In this document: positions 39,955 to 48,668 of the stretch, piece after piece | Layout of the letters: each line of letters begins with the position of its first letter | How positions within the stretch are numbered: position 1 is the stretch's first letter | Assembly: GCF_014202765.1 (NCBI RefSeq) | Contig: NZ_JACHHN010000003.1 | Span: forward strand, 372,001 to 436,000 | Length of the DNA: 64,000 nt | Direction: 5' to 3' | Origin: Silvimonas terrae | GTDB taxonomy: Bacteria; Pseudomonadota; Gammaproteobacteria; Burkholderiales; Chitinibacteraceae | Notes under the pieces: generated by a model | Databases searched by the model: none | What the model was told of the DNA's origin: nothing | What the model saw: the letters and a program-made list of their open reading frames with translations, nothing else | Made by a program: the position numbers and the translations under genes

Positions 39955-41667
39955 ATGTCTACCACTACTGCCCCCATTTCCGGCCTGGCGCGTTTGCTGG
40001 TTCAGCACGGGCGACTGGCTGAAGCCGATATCGAAGCCATTCATGGCAATGCCGGTGATGGCAAAACCTCGTTTATCGAACAGTTGATCCAGAGCCGGAA
40101 AATGACCGGCAAAGAAGTAGCTGAATTCAGCTCACAGGCGTTCGGCTACCCCCTGCTGGACCTGGATCAGATCGACGACACCTATATCCCGCAGGGTGTG
40201 CTCGACCCCAAGCTGATGAGCGCACAGCGGATTGTGCCGCTGTTCAAGCGGGGCACACGGCTGTTTATCGGCATTTCGGACATCACCAATCTGCAGGCAC
40301 TGGAAGAGGTCCGCTTTCAGACCGGCCAGCAGATCGAACCCATTGTGGTGGAAGACGGCAAGCTGCTGGTGCTGCAAGCCAAGCTGATTGAGGCTTCTGG
40401 CTCCAGTCTGAAAGACTTGCAGGTCAATGATGCCGATCTGGAACTGCAAGGGGGCGACGATGAACAGCCCCAGCAGGACGTCGCGACCATTGAGGTCGAT
40501 GATGCACCGGTCGTCAAATACATCCAGAAAATCTTGCTGGATGCGATCAAGGCAGAAGCATCCGACATCCACTTTGAGCCCTACGAAAAGTTCTACCGTA
40601 TCCGCTATCGGCAAGACGGGATTTTGCGTGAAGTGGCGCAACCTCCGCTGGCCATCAAGGAAAAGATTGCCTCGCGGATCAAGGTGATTTCCAAACTCGA
40701 TATCTCGGAAAAACGCGTGCCACAAGATGGCCGGATGAAGCTGGTGCTCTCCCGCACCCGCGCCATTGATTTCCGGGTATCCACCTTGCCGACCCTGCAC
40801 GGCGAAAAGATTTGTATCCGTATTCTTGACCCGACGTCCGCGACGCTGGGGATTGATGCACTCGGGTATGACGCGGACCAGAAGGAACACTTGCTTAATG
40901 CCATCAACCGGCCTTACGGCATGGTGCTGGTCACCGGGCCGACCGGCTCGGGCAAGACGGTGTCGCTCTATACCTGCCTGAACTTGTTGAACGTACCGGG
41001 CACCAATATCTCGACCGCGGAAGATCCGGCTGAAATCAACTTGCCGGGGGTCAACCAGGTCAACGTGAACGAAAAGGCTGGTCTGACCTTTGCGGTGGCC
41101 CTCAAGGCCTTCCTGCGGCAAGATCCTGACGTGATCATGGTCGGTGAAATCCGTGACCTGGAAACTGCGGATATTGCCATCAAGGCGGCGCAGACCGGTC
41201 ACATGGTGTTCTCCACCCTGCACACCAACGATGCGCCGACCACCTTGACCCGGCTGCTGAACATGGGCGTGGCGCCATTTAACGTCGCCTCCTCCGTCAT
41301 CATGATCACGGCGCAGCGTCTGGGCCGTCGTTTATGCGCGGCCTGCAAGCAGCCGGTGGACATCCCGCACGAGGCTTTGCTGGATGCCGGCTTCAAGGAA
41401 TCCGACCTGGACGGCAGCTGGACTCCCTACAAACCTGTTGGTTGTGACACATGTAAAGGTACCGGCTATAAGGGCCGCGTGGGCATTTATCAGGTCATGC
41501 CGATCTCGGATGAAATGAACCGTATCATTATGAAAAATGGTACGGCGATCGATATCGCGGACCAGGCACGCCAGGAAGGCGTGCGTGACCTGCGCAGATC
41601 CGGTCTGCTGAAGGTCAAGCAAGGCGTGACCTCGCTTGAAGAAATCATGGCGATCACCAACGAATAA
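39955..41667 (+). CDS. pilB: Type IV pilus assembly ATPase PilB
   Basis: PilB powers pilus extension. The 570-residue protein has an N-terminal MshEN domain (about 1-150) and a C-terminal secretion ATPase. The ATPase has Walker A GPTGSGKTVSLYTCLN near residue 330. It also has DPDVIMVGEIRDLETADIAI (Walker B region), LRQDPD, STLHTNDAPTTLTRLLNMG (His box) and the zinc-binding cysteines CAACKQP...CDTCKGTGYKGR. The start at 39955 is chosen by homology. pilC follows after 46 bases and pilD overlaps pilC. Confidence 0.97.
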   Translation: MSTTTAPISGLARLLVQHGRLAEADIEAIHGNAGDGKTSFIEQLIQSRKMTGKEVAEFSSQAFGYPLLDLDQIDDTYIPQGVLDPKLMSAQRIVPLFKRGTRLFIGISDITNLQALEEVRFQTGQQIEPIVVEDGKLLVLQAKLIEASGSSLKDLQVNDADLELQGGDDEQPQQDVATIEVDDAPVVKYIQKILLDAIKAEASDIHFEPYEKFYRIRYRQDGILREVAQPPLAIKEKIASRIKVISKLDISEKRVPQDGRMKLVLSRTRAIDFRVSTLPTLHGEKICIRILDPTSATLGIDALGYDADQKEHLLNAINRPYGMVLVTGPTGSGKTVSLYTCLNLLNVPGTNISTAEDPAEINLPGVNQVNVNEKAGLTFAVALKAFLRQDPDVIMVGEIRDLETADIAIKAAQTGHMVFSTLHTNDAPTTLTRLLNMGVAPFNVASSVIMITAQRLGRRLCAACKQPVDIPHEALLDAGFKESDLDGSWTPYKPVGCDTCKGTGYKGRVGIYQVMPISDEMNRIIMKNGTAIDIADQARQEGVRDLRRSGLLKVKQGVTSLEEIMAITNE

Positions 41668-41713
41668 TCGCAGCCACCGGACACGCCAGAGCGTGTCACA
41701 CAAGGACCAGCAT

Positions 41714-42955
41714 ATGGCGACAACCACGGCACGGCCGGCCAGACAACAACAGCTCAAGGTCAAAGAATATACCTACAGCTGGGAAGGCAAGGATCGCAAC
41801 GGCAAGATCATCAAGGGAGAATCCCGGGCCAGCGGCGATGCGGTGATCAAAACTCACCTGCGCCGCCAGGGCATCAACGTCATCCGCGTCAAGCGCCAGC
41901 GCGTCAGCCGCGGCAAGCGTATTACGGATGAAGATATCACCATGTTCACCCGGCAGCTCTCGACCATGCTCAAGTCGGGCGTGCCGCTGCTGTTGTCGTT
42001 TGATATTGTGGCCAAGGGGCATAGCAACCCGTCAGTGACCAAACTCTTGCTGGATATCAAGGCCGAAATCGAGTCCGGTTCGTCGATGACGCAGGCTTTC
42101 CGCAAGCACCCCAAGTATTTTGATGCCTTGTACTGTAACCTGCTGCAAGCGGGTGAGCAGGCCGGTATTCTGGACACGCTGCTGGCGCGTCTGGCGACCT
42201 ACAAGGAAAAGATGCTGTCGGTCAAAAAGAAGATCAAATCCGCCATGTTCTACCCGACGGCGGTGATTGTGGCCGCCTTCGTCATTACCGCTGTGATCAT
42301 GATTTTCGTGATCCCGGCATTCAAGGACTTGTTCTCCAGTTTCGGTGCCGATCTGCCTGGCCCGACCCTGGTCGTGATGGCGATTTCCGATTACTTTGTG
42401 CATTACTGGTGGCTGATCTTTGGGGTGATTTTCGGTGGTTTCTGGAGCTTCATGCGTTTGTGGCGCCGCTCCGAAGTCGTACAGATCGCTATTGACCGCT
42501 GGACGCTCAAGCTGCCGATTCTCGGCGAAATCATGCGTAACTCGGTACTGGCTCGCTGGAGCCGGACACTGTCGACCATGTTTGCCGCAGGCGTACCGCT
42601 GGTGGAGTCTCTGGAGTCTGTGGGCGGTGCATCCGGTAACTACATTTACCGGCAAGCGACCCGCAAAATCCAGACGGAAGTAGCCACCGGGACCAGTTTG
42701 ACCTCGGCCATGCAAAACACCAACGTCTTCCCCAACATGGTGTTGCAGATGACCGCCATTGGTGAAGAGTCAGGCGCCCTGGATTCGATGCTGGGCAAAG
42801 TGGCCGATTACTACGAAGAAGAAGTCGACAACGCGGTGGAAGCACTGTCCAGCCTGATGGAACCGGTCATCATGGTGGTGCTGGGTACTTTGATTGGCGG
42901 TCTTGTCGTCGCCATGTATCTGCCAATTTTCAAGATGGGTCAGGCGGTCGGCTAA
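41714..42955 (+). CDS. pilC: Type IV pilus inner-membrane platform protein PilC
   Basis: PilC is the inner-membrane platform on which PilB assembles pilin. The 413-residue protein begins with a short N-terminal region. Two GspF-type domains follow (TMFTRQLSTMLKSGVPLL and NSVLARWSRTLSTMFAAGVP), each linked to transmembrane helices (around residues 180-215 and 220-245). A last helix (IMVVLGTLIGGLVVAMYLPIF) ends the protein. It lies 46 bases after pilB and its stop overlaps the pilD start by one base. Confidence 0.96.
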   Translation: MATTTARPARQQQLKVKEYTYSWEGKDRNGKIIKGESRASGDAVIKTHLRRQGINVIRVKRQRVSRGKRITDEDITMFTRQLSTMLKSGVPLLLSFDIVAKGHSNPSVTKLLLDIKAEIESGSSMTQAFRKHPKYFDALYCNLLQAGEQAGILDTLLARLATYKEKMLSVKKKIKSAMFYPTAVIVAAFVITAVIMIFVIPAFKDLFSSFGADLPGPTLVVMAISDYFVHYWWLIFGVIFGGFWSFMRLWRRSEVVQIAIDRWTLKLPILGEIMRNSVLARWSRTLSTMFAAGVPLVESLESVGGASGNYIYRQATRKIQTEVATGTSLTSAMQNTNVFPNMVLQMTAIGEESGALDSMLGKVADYYEEEVDNAVEALSSLMEPVIMVVLGTLIGGLVVAMYLPIFKMGQAVG

Positions 42956-43836
42956 TGCAGATGTATGCAACGTTGTTTTCCCAAAACCCGCTGTTGTTCG
43001 GCGGGTTTTGTTTAATTCTCGGGCTGCTGGTGGGCAGTTTTCTGAATGTGGTGATTCACCGCCTGCCCAGAATGATCGAGGCTCAGTTTCGCCAGGAGTG
43101 CGCGGTCATCGATTTGCCCCCGGATGCACCGCTGCCGCCACCAGCGAGTCGCTACAATCTGGTGGTACCGCGTTCGGCCTGCCCCTCTTGTGGCCACCAG
43201 ATCACCGCGCTGGAAAACATTCCGGTGGTGAGCTGGCTGGTGCTAGGGGGTAAATGCCGTCGCTGTCGCACGCCGATCAGTGTGCGTTACCCCGCTGTAG
43301 AGTTACTCACCGGCATACTGACTGCCTTGACCGGCATGCATCTGGGTTTTGGCGCCCATGCGGCGGCGGGTATTCTGATCACCTGGGCGCTGATTGCACT
43401 GTTCTTTATCGATGCCGACACTTATCTACTGCCCGACAGCATCACCCTGCCACTCATGTGGGCCGGGTTGCTGTTCAATATCAGCGACGGGTTTACCAGC
43501 CTGACCTCTGCTGTCGTTGGGGCTGCGGCAGGCTATCTGGTGCTGTGGACCGTGTTCTGGCTGTTCAAACTGGCCACCGGCAAAGAAGGCATGGGCTATG
43601 GCGATTTCAAACTACTGGCCGCTCTGGGCGCCTGGTTTGGCTGGCAAAGCCTGCCCGTCATCGTCTTGCTGTCTTCGGTTGCCGGTGCGGTACTGGGCAT
43701 CGTGATGGTTGTGGCGGCCAAGCGCGGCTTTGGCAAGCCCATGCCCTTTGGACCCTACCTGGCCGTGGCGGGTTGGGCGATGCTGATCTGGGGCAATCAT
43801 TTGCAAGCACTCTTATTTGGCGGCCTTGCTGGCTAA
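42955..43836 (+). CDS. pilD: Prepilin peptidase/N-methyltransferase PilD
   Basis: PilD cleaves the leader of prepilins and methylates the new N-terminus, in the inner membrane. The 293-residue protein has the N-terminal methylase region with a zinc site (CPSCGHQITALENIPV, then CRRCRTPISVRYP). The aspartic peptidase motifs are DADTYLLPDSITLP and GKEGMGYGDFKLLAALGAWF. About seven transmembrane helices are seen. Its ATG overlaps the pilC stop (TAATG). coaE follows 15 bases later, the conserved order in Neisseriales and other Proteobacteria. Confidence 0.97.
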   Translation: MQMYATLFSQNPLLFGGFCLILGLLVGSFLNVVIHRLPRMIEAQFRQECAVIDLPPDAPLPPPASRYNLVVPRSACPSCGHQITALENIPVVSWLVLGGKCRRCRTPISVRYPAVELLTGILTALTGMHLGFGAHAAAGILITWALIALFFIDADTYLLPDSITLPLMWAGLLFNISDGFTSLTSAVVGAAAGYLVLWTVFWLFKLATGKEGMGYGDFKLLAALGAWFGWQSLPVIVLLSSVAGAVLGIVMVVAAKRGFGKPMPFGPYLAVAGWAMLIWGNHLQALLFGGLAG

Positions 43837-43851
43837 GCGGGGTATTTGATC

Positions 43852-44445
43852 ATGCGGGTTATCGGCCTCACGGGTGGCGCAGGCAGTGGTAAATCCACTG
43901 CGGCACGGCTGTTTGCCGACATGGGCGCGGGCGTGATCGATACCGACGACATTGCTCACGCCTTATCCAGACCACCGTCTGCCGCCCTTGATGACGTGCG
44001 CCATGCATTTGGCGAGCAATTCATCGCCGCTGACGGCACGATGGATCGCCGCCGCATGCGTGAACTGGTCTTTGCCGATGCCAACTCGCGCGCGCGGCTG
44101 GAGGCAATTTTTCATCCGCGAATTCTGGCCGCTGCCCAAACGGCATTGGACGGGCTGGGCAAGCAGCACGATTACGCGCTACTGGTCGTGCCTTTACTGT
44201 TTGAGACTGGGAATTTTCTGAAACTGGTAGAAAGTACGCTGGTGGTGGATTGCCCGCTGGAACAGCAGCGCACCCGGTTGGCAGAGCGGGGGCTTGATGA
44301 ACAGGCCATTGATCGCTTGCTGTCAGCGCAGTTCACACGAGATCAAAGGCTGGCCCGCGCCGACGCCGTCATCGATAACAGCGGCAGCCTTGAGGCGCTG
44401 ACCACTCAGGTCAGGCAATGGCATGCCCGTTTCAGTGCAGACTGA
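43852..44445 (+). CDS. coaE: Dephospho-CoA kinase
   Basis: CoaE phosphorylates dephospho-CoA to coenzyme A in the last step of the pathway. The 197-residue protein opens MRVIGLTGGAGSGKSTAARL with the P-loop. It has DTDDIAHALS, the substrate-binding DIAH-type motif, and the LID arginines in HPRILAA and PLLFETGNF. The ATG at 43852 is preferred over 43846 by homology. It follows pilD by 15 bases and precedes zapD, matching the pilD-coaE-zapD-yacG order. Confidence 0.96.
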   Translation: MRVIGLTGGAGSGKSTAARLFADMGAGVIDTDDIAHALSRPPSAALDDVRHAFGEQFIAADGTMDRRRMRELVFADANSRARLEAIFHPRILAAAQTALDGLGKQHDYALLVVPLLFETGNFLKLVESTLVVDCPLEQQRTRLAERGLDEQAIDRLLSAQFTRDQRLARADAVIDNSGSLEALTTQVRQWHARFSAD

Positions 44446-44616
44446 AGCAGACAATCCGGCATAGGCCCATTTTTTCGCCTATTGTTAGCAGCAATAACGC
44501 TCAATCAGGCGCGATTCATGTGAAATTGGCACTCGCAAACGGGACGACGGGTTTTCAAACGTCCTGGCTTGCTGCAAAATTGATCATCTTTGCCTCCCCT
44601 ACCTGCCCGGCACACT

Positions 44617-45375
44617 GTGATTAGCTACGAATTTCCCATTAACGAGCGGATTCGCACCCTGCTGCGTCTGGAAGACATCTACGACCGGACCACCACGCTA
44701 GCAGCGCGGGAGCATCCGCTTGACCATCACATTGCGCTGGTCGGGTTATTCGAGATTATGGAAGTCGCCAGTCGGGCCGATCTGAAATCCGATCTGCTGC
44801 AGGAACTGGAGCGTCAACGGCAGTCGTTGTCGGCTTTACGCCACAACCCGCATATTTCAGAAGAAGCGCTGGAGCGTGTGCTGTCGGATATCGAAGAAAC
44901 ACATGGCCAGTTGTTGCAAATGACCGGCAAGGTGGGGCAATACCTGCGGGAAAACGAGTGGCTAATGGCCATCAAGCAGCGTCTGGCCATTCCTGGCGGT
45001 GCCTGTGAGTTTGACCTGCCCTCCTATCACTACTGGCGCCAGCAAGCGCCAGAGCGGCGTAAAGCCGATCTGGAACGCTGGCTTGGGCCACTGATGCCAA
45101 TCCGCCATGGCATCCAGATCGTACTGCGCCTGTTGCGCGATTCGGCCAAGGTGTCGCACTTTACGGCGCGCCAGGGCTCGTTCCAGCAAATGTCGGGCGG
45201 CAAGACCATCCAGATGCTGCGCGTCACCTTGCCGTCTGATCTGCCGGTAGTGCCTGAACTCTCGGCCAACCGCTACGCCATCAATGTGCGCTTTATCCAG
45301 CCTTCTACCTCCGGGGATCGCACCAAAGTGGTGGAAGCGGATATTGAATTTGCCCTGAGCTACTGCAATCTGTAA
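44617..45375 (+). CDS. zapD: Cell division protein ZapD
   Basis: ZapD bundles FtsZ protofilaments and stabilises the division ring. The 252-residue protein begins YEFPINERIRTLLRLEDIYD and has the central segments AREHPLDHHIALVGLFEIME and FDLPSYHYWRQQAPERRKAD. The start is probably the GTG at 44617 (VISYEFPINER). The gene sits between coaE and yacG. About 170 bases separate it from coaE, and nothing else was recognised in that space. Confidence 0.93.
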   Translation: MISYEFPINERIRTLLRLEDIYDRTTTLAAREHPLDHHIALVGLFEIMEVASRADLKSDLLQELERQRQSLSALRHNPHISEEALERVLSDIEETHGQLLQMTGKVGQYLRENEWLMAIKQRLAIPGGACEFDLPSYHYWRQQAPERRKADLERWLGPLMPIRHGIQIVLRLLRDSAKVSHFTARQGSFQQMSGGKTIQMLRVTLPSDLPVVPELSANRYAINVRFIQPSTSGDRTKVVEADIEFALSYCNL

Positions 45376-45424
45376 CAACAGATGCATCAAGACGCAACCT
45401 GGTTGCGAAAAGACCGAAACACCC

Positions 45425-45622
45425 ATGACACAAAGTAAACCCCGCCAGGTCACCTGCCCATCCTGCAAAAAGCAGAGCGAATATTCGGCCGAAAATCCGT
45501 TCCGTCCCTTCTGCAGCGAGCGCTGCCGCCTGATTGACCTGGGTGGCTGGGCGTCCGAAAGTTATCGCGTGCCAGTCGAAAACGACCCGTTCGACGAATC
45601 CGTCCCGCCGCACCTGTCATAA
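45425..45622 (+). CDS. yacG: DNA gyrase inhibitor YacG (zinc-binding)
   Basis: YacG binds GyrB and inhibits gyrase in E. coli. The 65-residue protein has the zinc site CPSCKKQSEYSAENPFRPFC and SERCRLIDLGGWASESY, a C-x2-C...C-x3-C set typical of the family. It is 49 bases after zapD in the same cluster. The last bases of the gene overlap the candidate PHO box of the next gene. Confidence 0.95.
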   Translation: MTQSKPRQVTCPSCKKQSEYSAENPFRPFCSERCRLIDLGGWASESYRVPVENDPFDESVPPHLS

Positions 45623-45642
45623 TTTGGCCATCGTGGCGTCAC
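45614..45642 (+). promoter_or_regulatory. Candidate PhoB-binding (PHO) box upstream of olsB
   Basis: Three 7-mers lie at an exact 11-bp period: CTGTCAT (45614-45620, 7/7 to the consensus CTGTCAT), TGGCCAT (45625-45631, 4/7) and GCGTCAC (45636-45642, 5/7). The box overlaps the yacG stop. A possible -10 element (CAATAA, 45651) follows 8 bases later. Binding and phosphate control are inferred. Confidence 0.5.
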
Positions 45643-45714
45643 GGTTTCTTCAATAAACCGTCATTGCATGGTCACGCGTTCCGCTTAATTTCTCTCCATA
45701 CCCACAGGAGGGAA

Positions 45715-46467
45715 ATGATGCTCCAGACCCACAATACCGCACCGGCTACCAAGAAGCGTCGTCTGACCGTCAGCCTGGCTCAACATGAAGACGCCATCCG
45801 TGCTGCCCAGGCCCTGCGTTACCGCGTATTTGCTGAAGAAATGGGCGCCCGCATCCACGCCCGCGAAGCTGGCCTGGATCAGGATCTGTTTGACGCTTAT
45901 TGCGATCACCTGCTCGTCCAGGACGAAGATACGGGCGAAGTCGTTGGCACTTATCGTATCCTGCCGCCGCATCAAGCCCAGAAACTGGGCAGCTATTATT
46001 CTGATACCGAATTCGATCTGACCCGCCTGGCGCATATCCGCTCACAAATCGTCGAGATCGGCCGCTCCTGCGTACACCCGGACTACCGTACTGGCGCCAC
46101 CATCACCCTGCTGTGGAGTGGTCTGGCCAGCTATATGCGCGAACGCAATTACCGCTATCTGGTGGGCTGTGCCAGTGTATCGCTGGCTGATGGGGGCCAC
46201 ACGGCCGCCAGCATCTACAACAAGCTGGCGGAAACGGCGATGGGGCCGGTTGAGTGGCGTGTGTTCCCGCGTTGTCCGCTGCCGCTGGCTGCGCTGAATC
46301 AGAAACTGGATGTCGAAATTCCACCGCTGATCAAAGGCTATTTGCGCGCGGGTGCGCAACTGTGCGGCACGCCAGCCTGGGATCCGGACTTCAACACGGC
46401 AGACCTCTTTTTGTTGTTGTCCATGCATCAGGTAGACAACCGTTACGCCCGCCATTTCATGCGTTGA
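45715..46467 (+). CDS. olsB: OlsB-like N-acyltransferase (ornithine lipid synthesis)
   Basis: The 250-residue protein has the GNAT-like acyltransferase pattern of the OlsB family (COG3176). Examples are LRYRVFAEEMGARIHAREAG, CDHLLVQDEDTGEVVGTYRI, VEIGRSCVHPDYRTGATITL and YLVGCASVSL. OlsB transfers a 3-hydroxyacyl group from ACP to the alpha-amino group of ornithine, the first step of phosphorus-free ornithine lipids. The strong AGGAGG precedes ATG 45715/45718. An OlsA/PlsC-like acyltransferase gene follows 166 bases on, the same order as olsBA in Pseudomonas. Other members of this family have been called hemolysin-like; that is a weaker alternative. Confidence 0.82.
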   Translation: MMLQTHNTAPATKKRRLTVSLAQHEDAIRAAQALRYRVFAEEMGARIHAREAGLDQDLFDAYCDHLLVQDEDTGEVVGTYRILPPHQAQKLGSYYSDTEFDLTRLAHIRSQIVEIGRSCVHPDYRTGATITLLWSGLASYMRERNYRYLVGCASVSLADGGHTAASIYNKLAETAMGPVEWRVFPRCPLPLAALNQKLDVEIPPLIKGYLRAGAQLCGTPAWDPDFNTADLFLLLSMHQVDNRYARHFMR

Positions 46468-46583
46468 GCGCAGTTTAGTCGTCTGGGCGAGACAGTCTGT
46501 AATATGACCATTTCGACACCCGACACAAGCAGCTAAACTGATTTGTCTTTGATCAAAATTGAAACAGTTGGGGTGCGTTTTTT

Positions 46584-46599
46584 CCTCAGAATACTGAGG
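46584..46599. repeat. Short hairpin between olsB and plsC
   Basis: CCTCAG and CTGAGG pair around AATA. It is 35 bases upstream of the plsC start in the 166-bp gap. It could be a regulator site or an RNA structure near the ribosome binding site. Confidence 0.4.
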
Positions 46600-46633
46600 T
46601 AGAACAGAAACGTGTCCCGCTGTATCGACTGCC

Positions 46634-47497
46634 ATGCCGCTTACCCGTACCGCGCTGCGTATCTGTCGTCTATCCCGCTTTGCCTTGCACCTGACGCGTG
46701 CACTGTACGTGGGCGCCCTACGCTTTCCGCATATGAGCCAGGCCGAGCGGATTGACTACACCCACTGGTGGTCATCCAGACTGGCAAAAATCCTGGGGAT
46801 TACCGTGCGCGTGCAAGGCATTGCGCCCGGACTCTACCCACCCAATCATCTGTTGTTATCCAACCACATTTCCTGGCTGGATATTTTCATGCTCAACGCG
46901 GTGACCGTGTCGCGCTTTGTCGCCAAATCGGAAATCCGTGAGTGGCCGCTGATTGGGCGGTTGTGCTGCCACACCGGCACGCTGTTTATCGAGCGCGAGA
47001 AAAAGCGTGACGCACATCGCGTGAACAACGTGATGATCGAAGCACTGCAGTCTGAACATTGTGTCGCGGTGTTCCCGGAAGGCACGACCTCGGATGGCTC
47101 GCGCATTCTGCCGTTTCGTTCTTCGCTGATGCAGGCCGCGCTCGATAGCCGTGCCACGATCCAGCCGGTGTATCTGCGCTACACCGATGCAGACGGCAAC
47201 TACAACCCGGTGCCGGCGTATGTCGACGATATGTCCATTGTCAGCTCGCTCTGGCAGGTGCTGGGTGCTCGTGGCTTGCATGCCGAGGTCAACTTCCTTG
47301 CGCCGTTCCCGGCGGACCACGCAGACCGCCGTCACCTCACCCAGTTTGTAGAAGCCCGCATCGTTGCCGCCCATCGCGCCCTGAATGATGGGGACGGCCC
47401 GTGCGAGGCCCTGTTTGCCCCGGCCAGCCAGCCGGATGTCCAGAGCGTGCCGACCGATCTGGATGAACCCCTGGCGCCGCGACAAATCGCCATCTGA
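46634..47497 (+). CDS. 1-acyl-glycerol-3-phosphate acyltransferase family protein (OlsA/PlsC-like)
   Basis: The 287-residue protein shows PlsC motifs: motif I in LLSNHISWLDIFM (N-H-x4-D), motif II in TLFIEREKKRDAH and motif III in VAVFPEGTTSDGS. An N-terminal hydrophobic stretch likely anchors it to the inner membrane. The position after olsB suggests it acts as OlsA, acylating lyso-ornithine lipid. The alternative is general phosphatidic acid synthesis; no second plsC is visible in this window to compare. A strong terminator follows. Confidence 0.82.
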   Translation: MPLTRTALRICRLSRFALHLTRALYVGALRFPHMSQAERIDYTHWWSSRLAKILGITVRVQGIAPGLYPPNHLLLSNHISWLDIFMLNAVTVSRFVAKSEIREWPLIGRLCCHTGTLFIEREKKRDAHRVNNVMIEALQSEHCVAVFPEGTTSDGSRILPFRSSLMQAALDSRATIQPVYLRYTDADGNYNPVPAYVDDMSIVSSLWQVLGARGLHAEVNFLAPFPADHADRRHLTQFVEARIVAAHRALNDGDGPCEALFAPASQPDVQSVPTDLDEPLAPRQIAI

Positions 47498-47522
47498 TCC
47501 CCGTATCTCATCGACACGCGAC

Positions 47523-47556
47523 AAAAAGGCCGGCCCTTCTCAGGGCCGGCCTTTTT
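47523..47556. terminator. Bidirectional terminator between plsC-like gene and apaH
   Basis: Arms AAAAAGGCCGGCCC and GGGCCGGCCTTTTT enclose TTCTCA, between convergent genes. Confidence 0.88.
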
Positions 47557-47578
47557 GCTGCATCCAGCCTCATCAGGT

Positions 47579-48403
47579 TTATTCCACCGTGACGGCCTGA
47601 TAGCTTTGCAAGGCAGGCTGCTGGATCACCTGCGCAGTATCCAGATTCACCGCAGTTAACTGACCACCCCAGATACACCCCGTGTCCGTGGCCCAGACTT
47701 CATCCTGCATCCGCAATCCCAGCGCAGACCAGTGCCCGCACAGCACGCGTGGCGTGCGTTTACGGCCCGGCGCGGCAAACCAGGGCTGCAACCCCGGTGG
47801 TGCTTGCTCCAGTTCACCCTTGAACTTGAGTTGCAGGTTCAAGTGTTCGTCTACAAAACGCATGCGGGTGCAGGCATTGATCGTAAAACGCAAGCGTTCG
47901 GTTTTGTTTCTGGCTTCGCTCCAGTGCGCGGGCTGGCTGCCGTACATGTCTTGCAAAAACACACGCCACTGTTCGCCACGCAACGTGGCTTCCACCGCCG
48001 CCGCCGCTTCCAGCGCTTTGTCCTTGTTCCAGCCAGGCCAGATGCCGGCATGCACCAGCAAGAAATCATCCAGATCAATGATCAGGGGCTGAAAACGCAG
48101 CCACTCGCAAAAGGCAGCGCATTGCGGATGGTCCAGAATGGCATCGAGCGTATCGCCTGCCTTGCGCTTGGCAATGCCCGCCGCCACGGCCAGCAGATGC
48201 AGATCATGATTACCCAGCACGGTTTGCACCGCGCCCCCCTGCCCCATCACCCAGCGCAGCACCTCCAGTGACTGAGGACCACGATTCACCAGATCACCCA
48301 CCAGCCACAAGCGATCCCGCGTTGCATCAAAATCCAGCCTGCCCAGCAACAAGGTCAATTCTTCAAAACAGCCTTGTACATCCCCGATCACGTAACGCGC
48401 CAT
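47579..48403 (-). CDS. apaH: Bis(5'-nucleosyl)-tetraphosphatase, symmetrical
   Basis: ApaH splits Ap4A into two ADP and also decaps NpnN-capped RNA in E. coli. The 274-residue metallophosphatase has GDVQGCFEEL, VGDLVNRGPQSLEV, VLGNHDLHLL, and HAGIWPGW, the metal-binding motifs of the PPP-like class. It starts at ATG 48403, fixed by homology; the open frame continues upstream. No apaG or rsmA gene is adjacent, unlike E. coli. It lies between the two lipid loci. Confidence 0.95.
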   Translation of the reverse strand: MARYVIGDVQGCFEELTLLLGRLDFDATRDRLWLVGDLVNRGPQSLEVLRWVMGQGGAVQTVLGNHDLHLLAVAAGIAKRKAGDTLDAILDHPQCAAFCEWLRFQPLIIDLDDFLLVHAGIWPGWNKDKALEAAAAVEATLRGEQWRVFLQDMYGSQPAHWSEARNKTERLRFTINACTRMRFVDEHLNLQLKFKGELEQAPPGLQPWFAAPGRKRTPRVLCGHWSALGLRMQDEVWATDTGCIWGGQLTAVNLDTAQVIQQPALQSYQAVTVE

Positions 48404-48668
48404 TCGTATTCCTTGCCAGAACCGGCGTGCGCCAGCGCACGCAAACATTGGCTGAATTATACGCAGACGCACCCGGGCACGCTGCAAGGCAACATGCGTG
48501 TTGCCCTGCCAGATGGTCAGACCTGTCACGAATTTGCAATTATGTGGTGATTGCCTTATGCGAAAATAAGATCAATCTCATGGAGCGTAATTCGCCCAGT
48601 CGATAACTTTAGCGACTACATGCGGCGTGATACTGAGCGCGCCGGTTGACCAGAACTGGAGCGAACAA

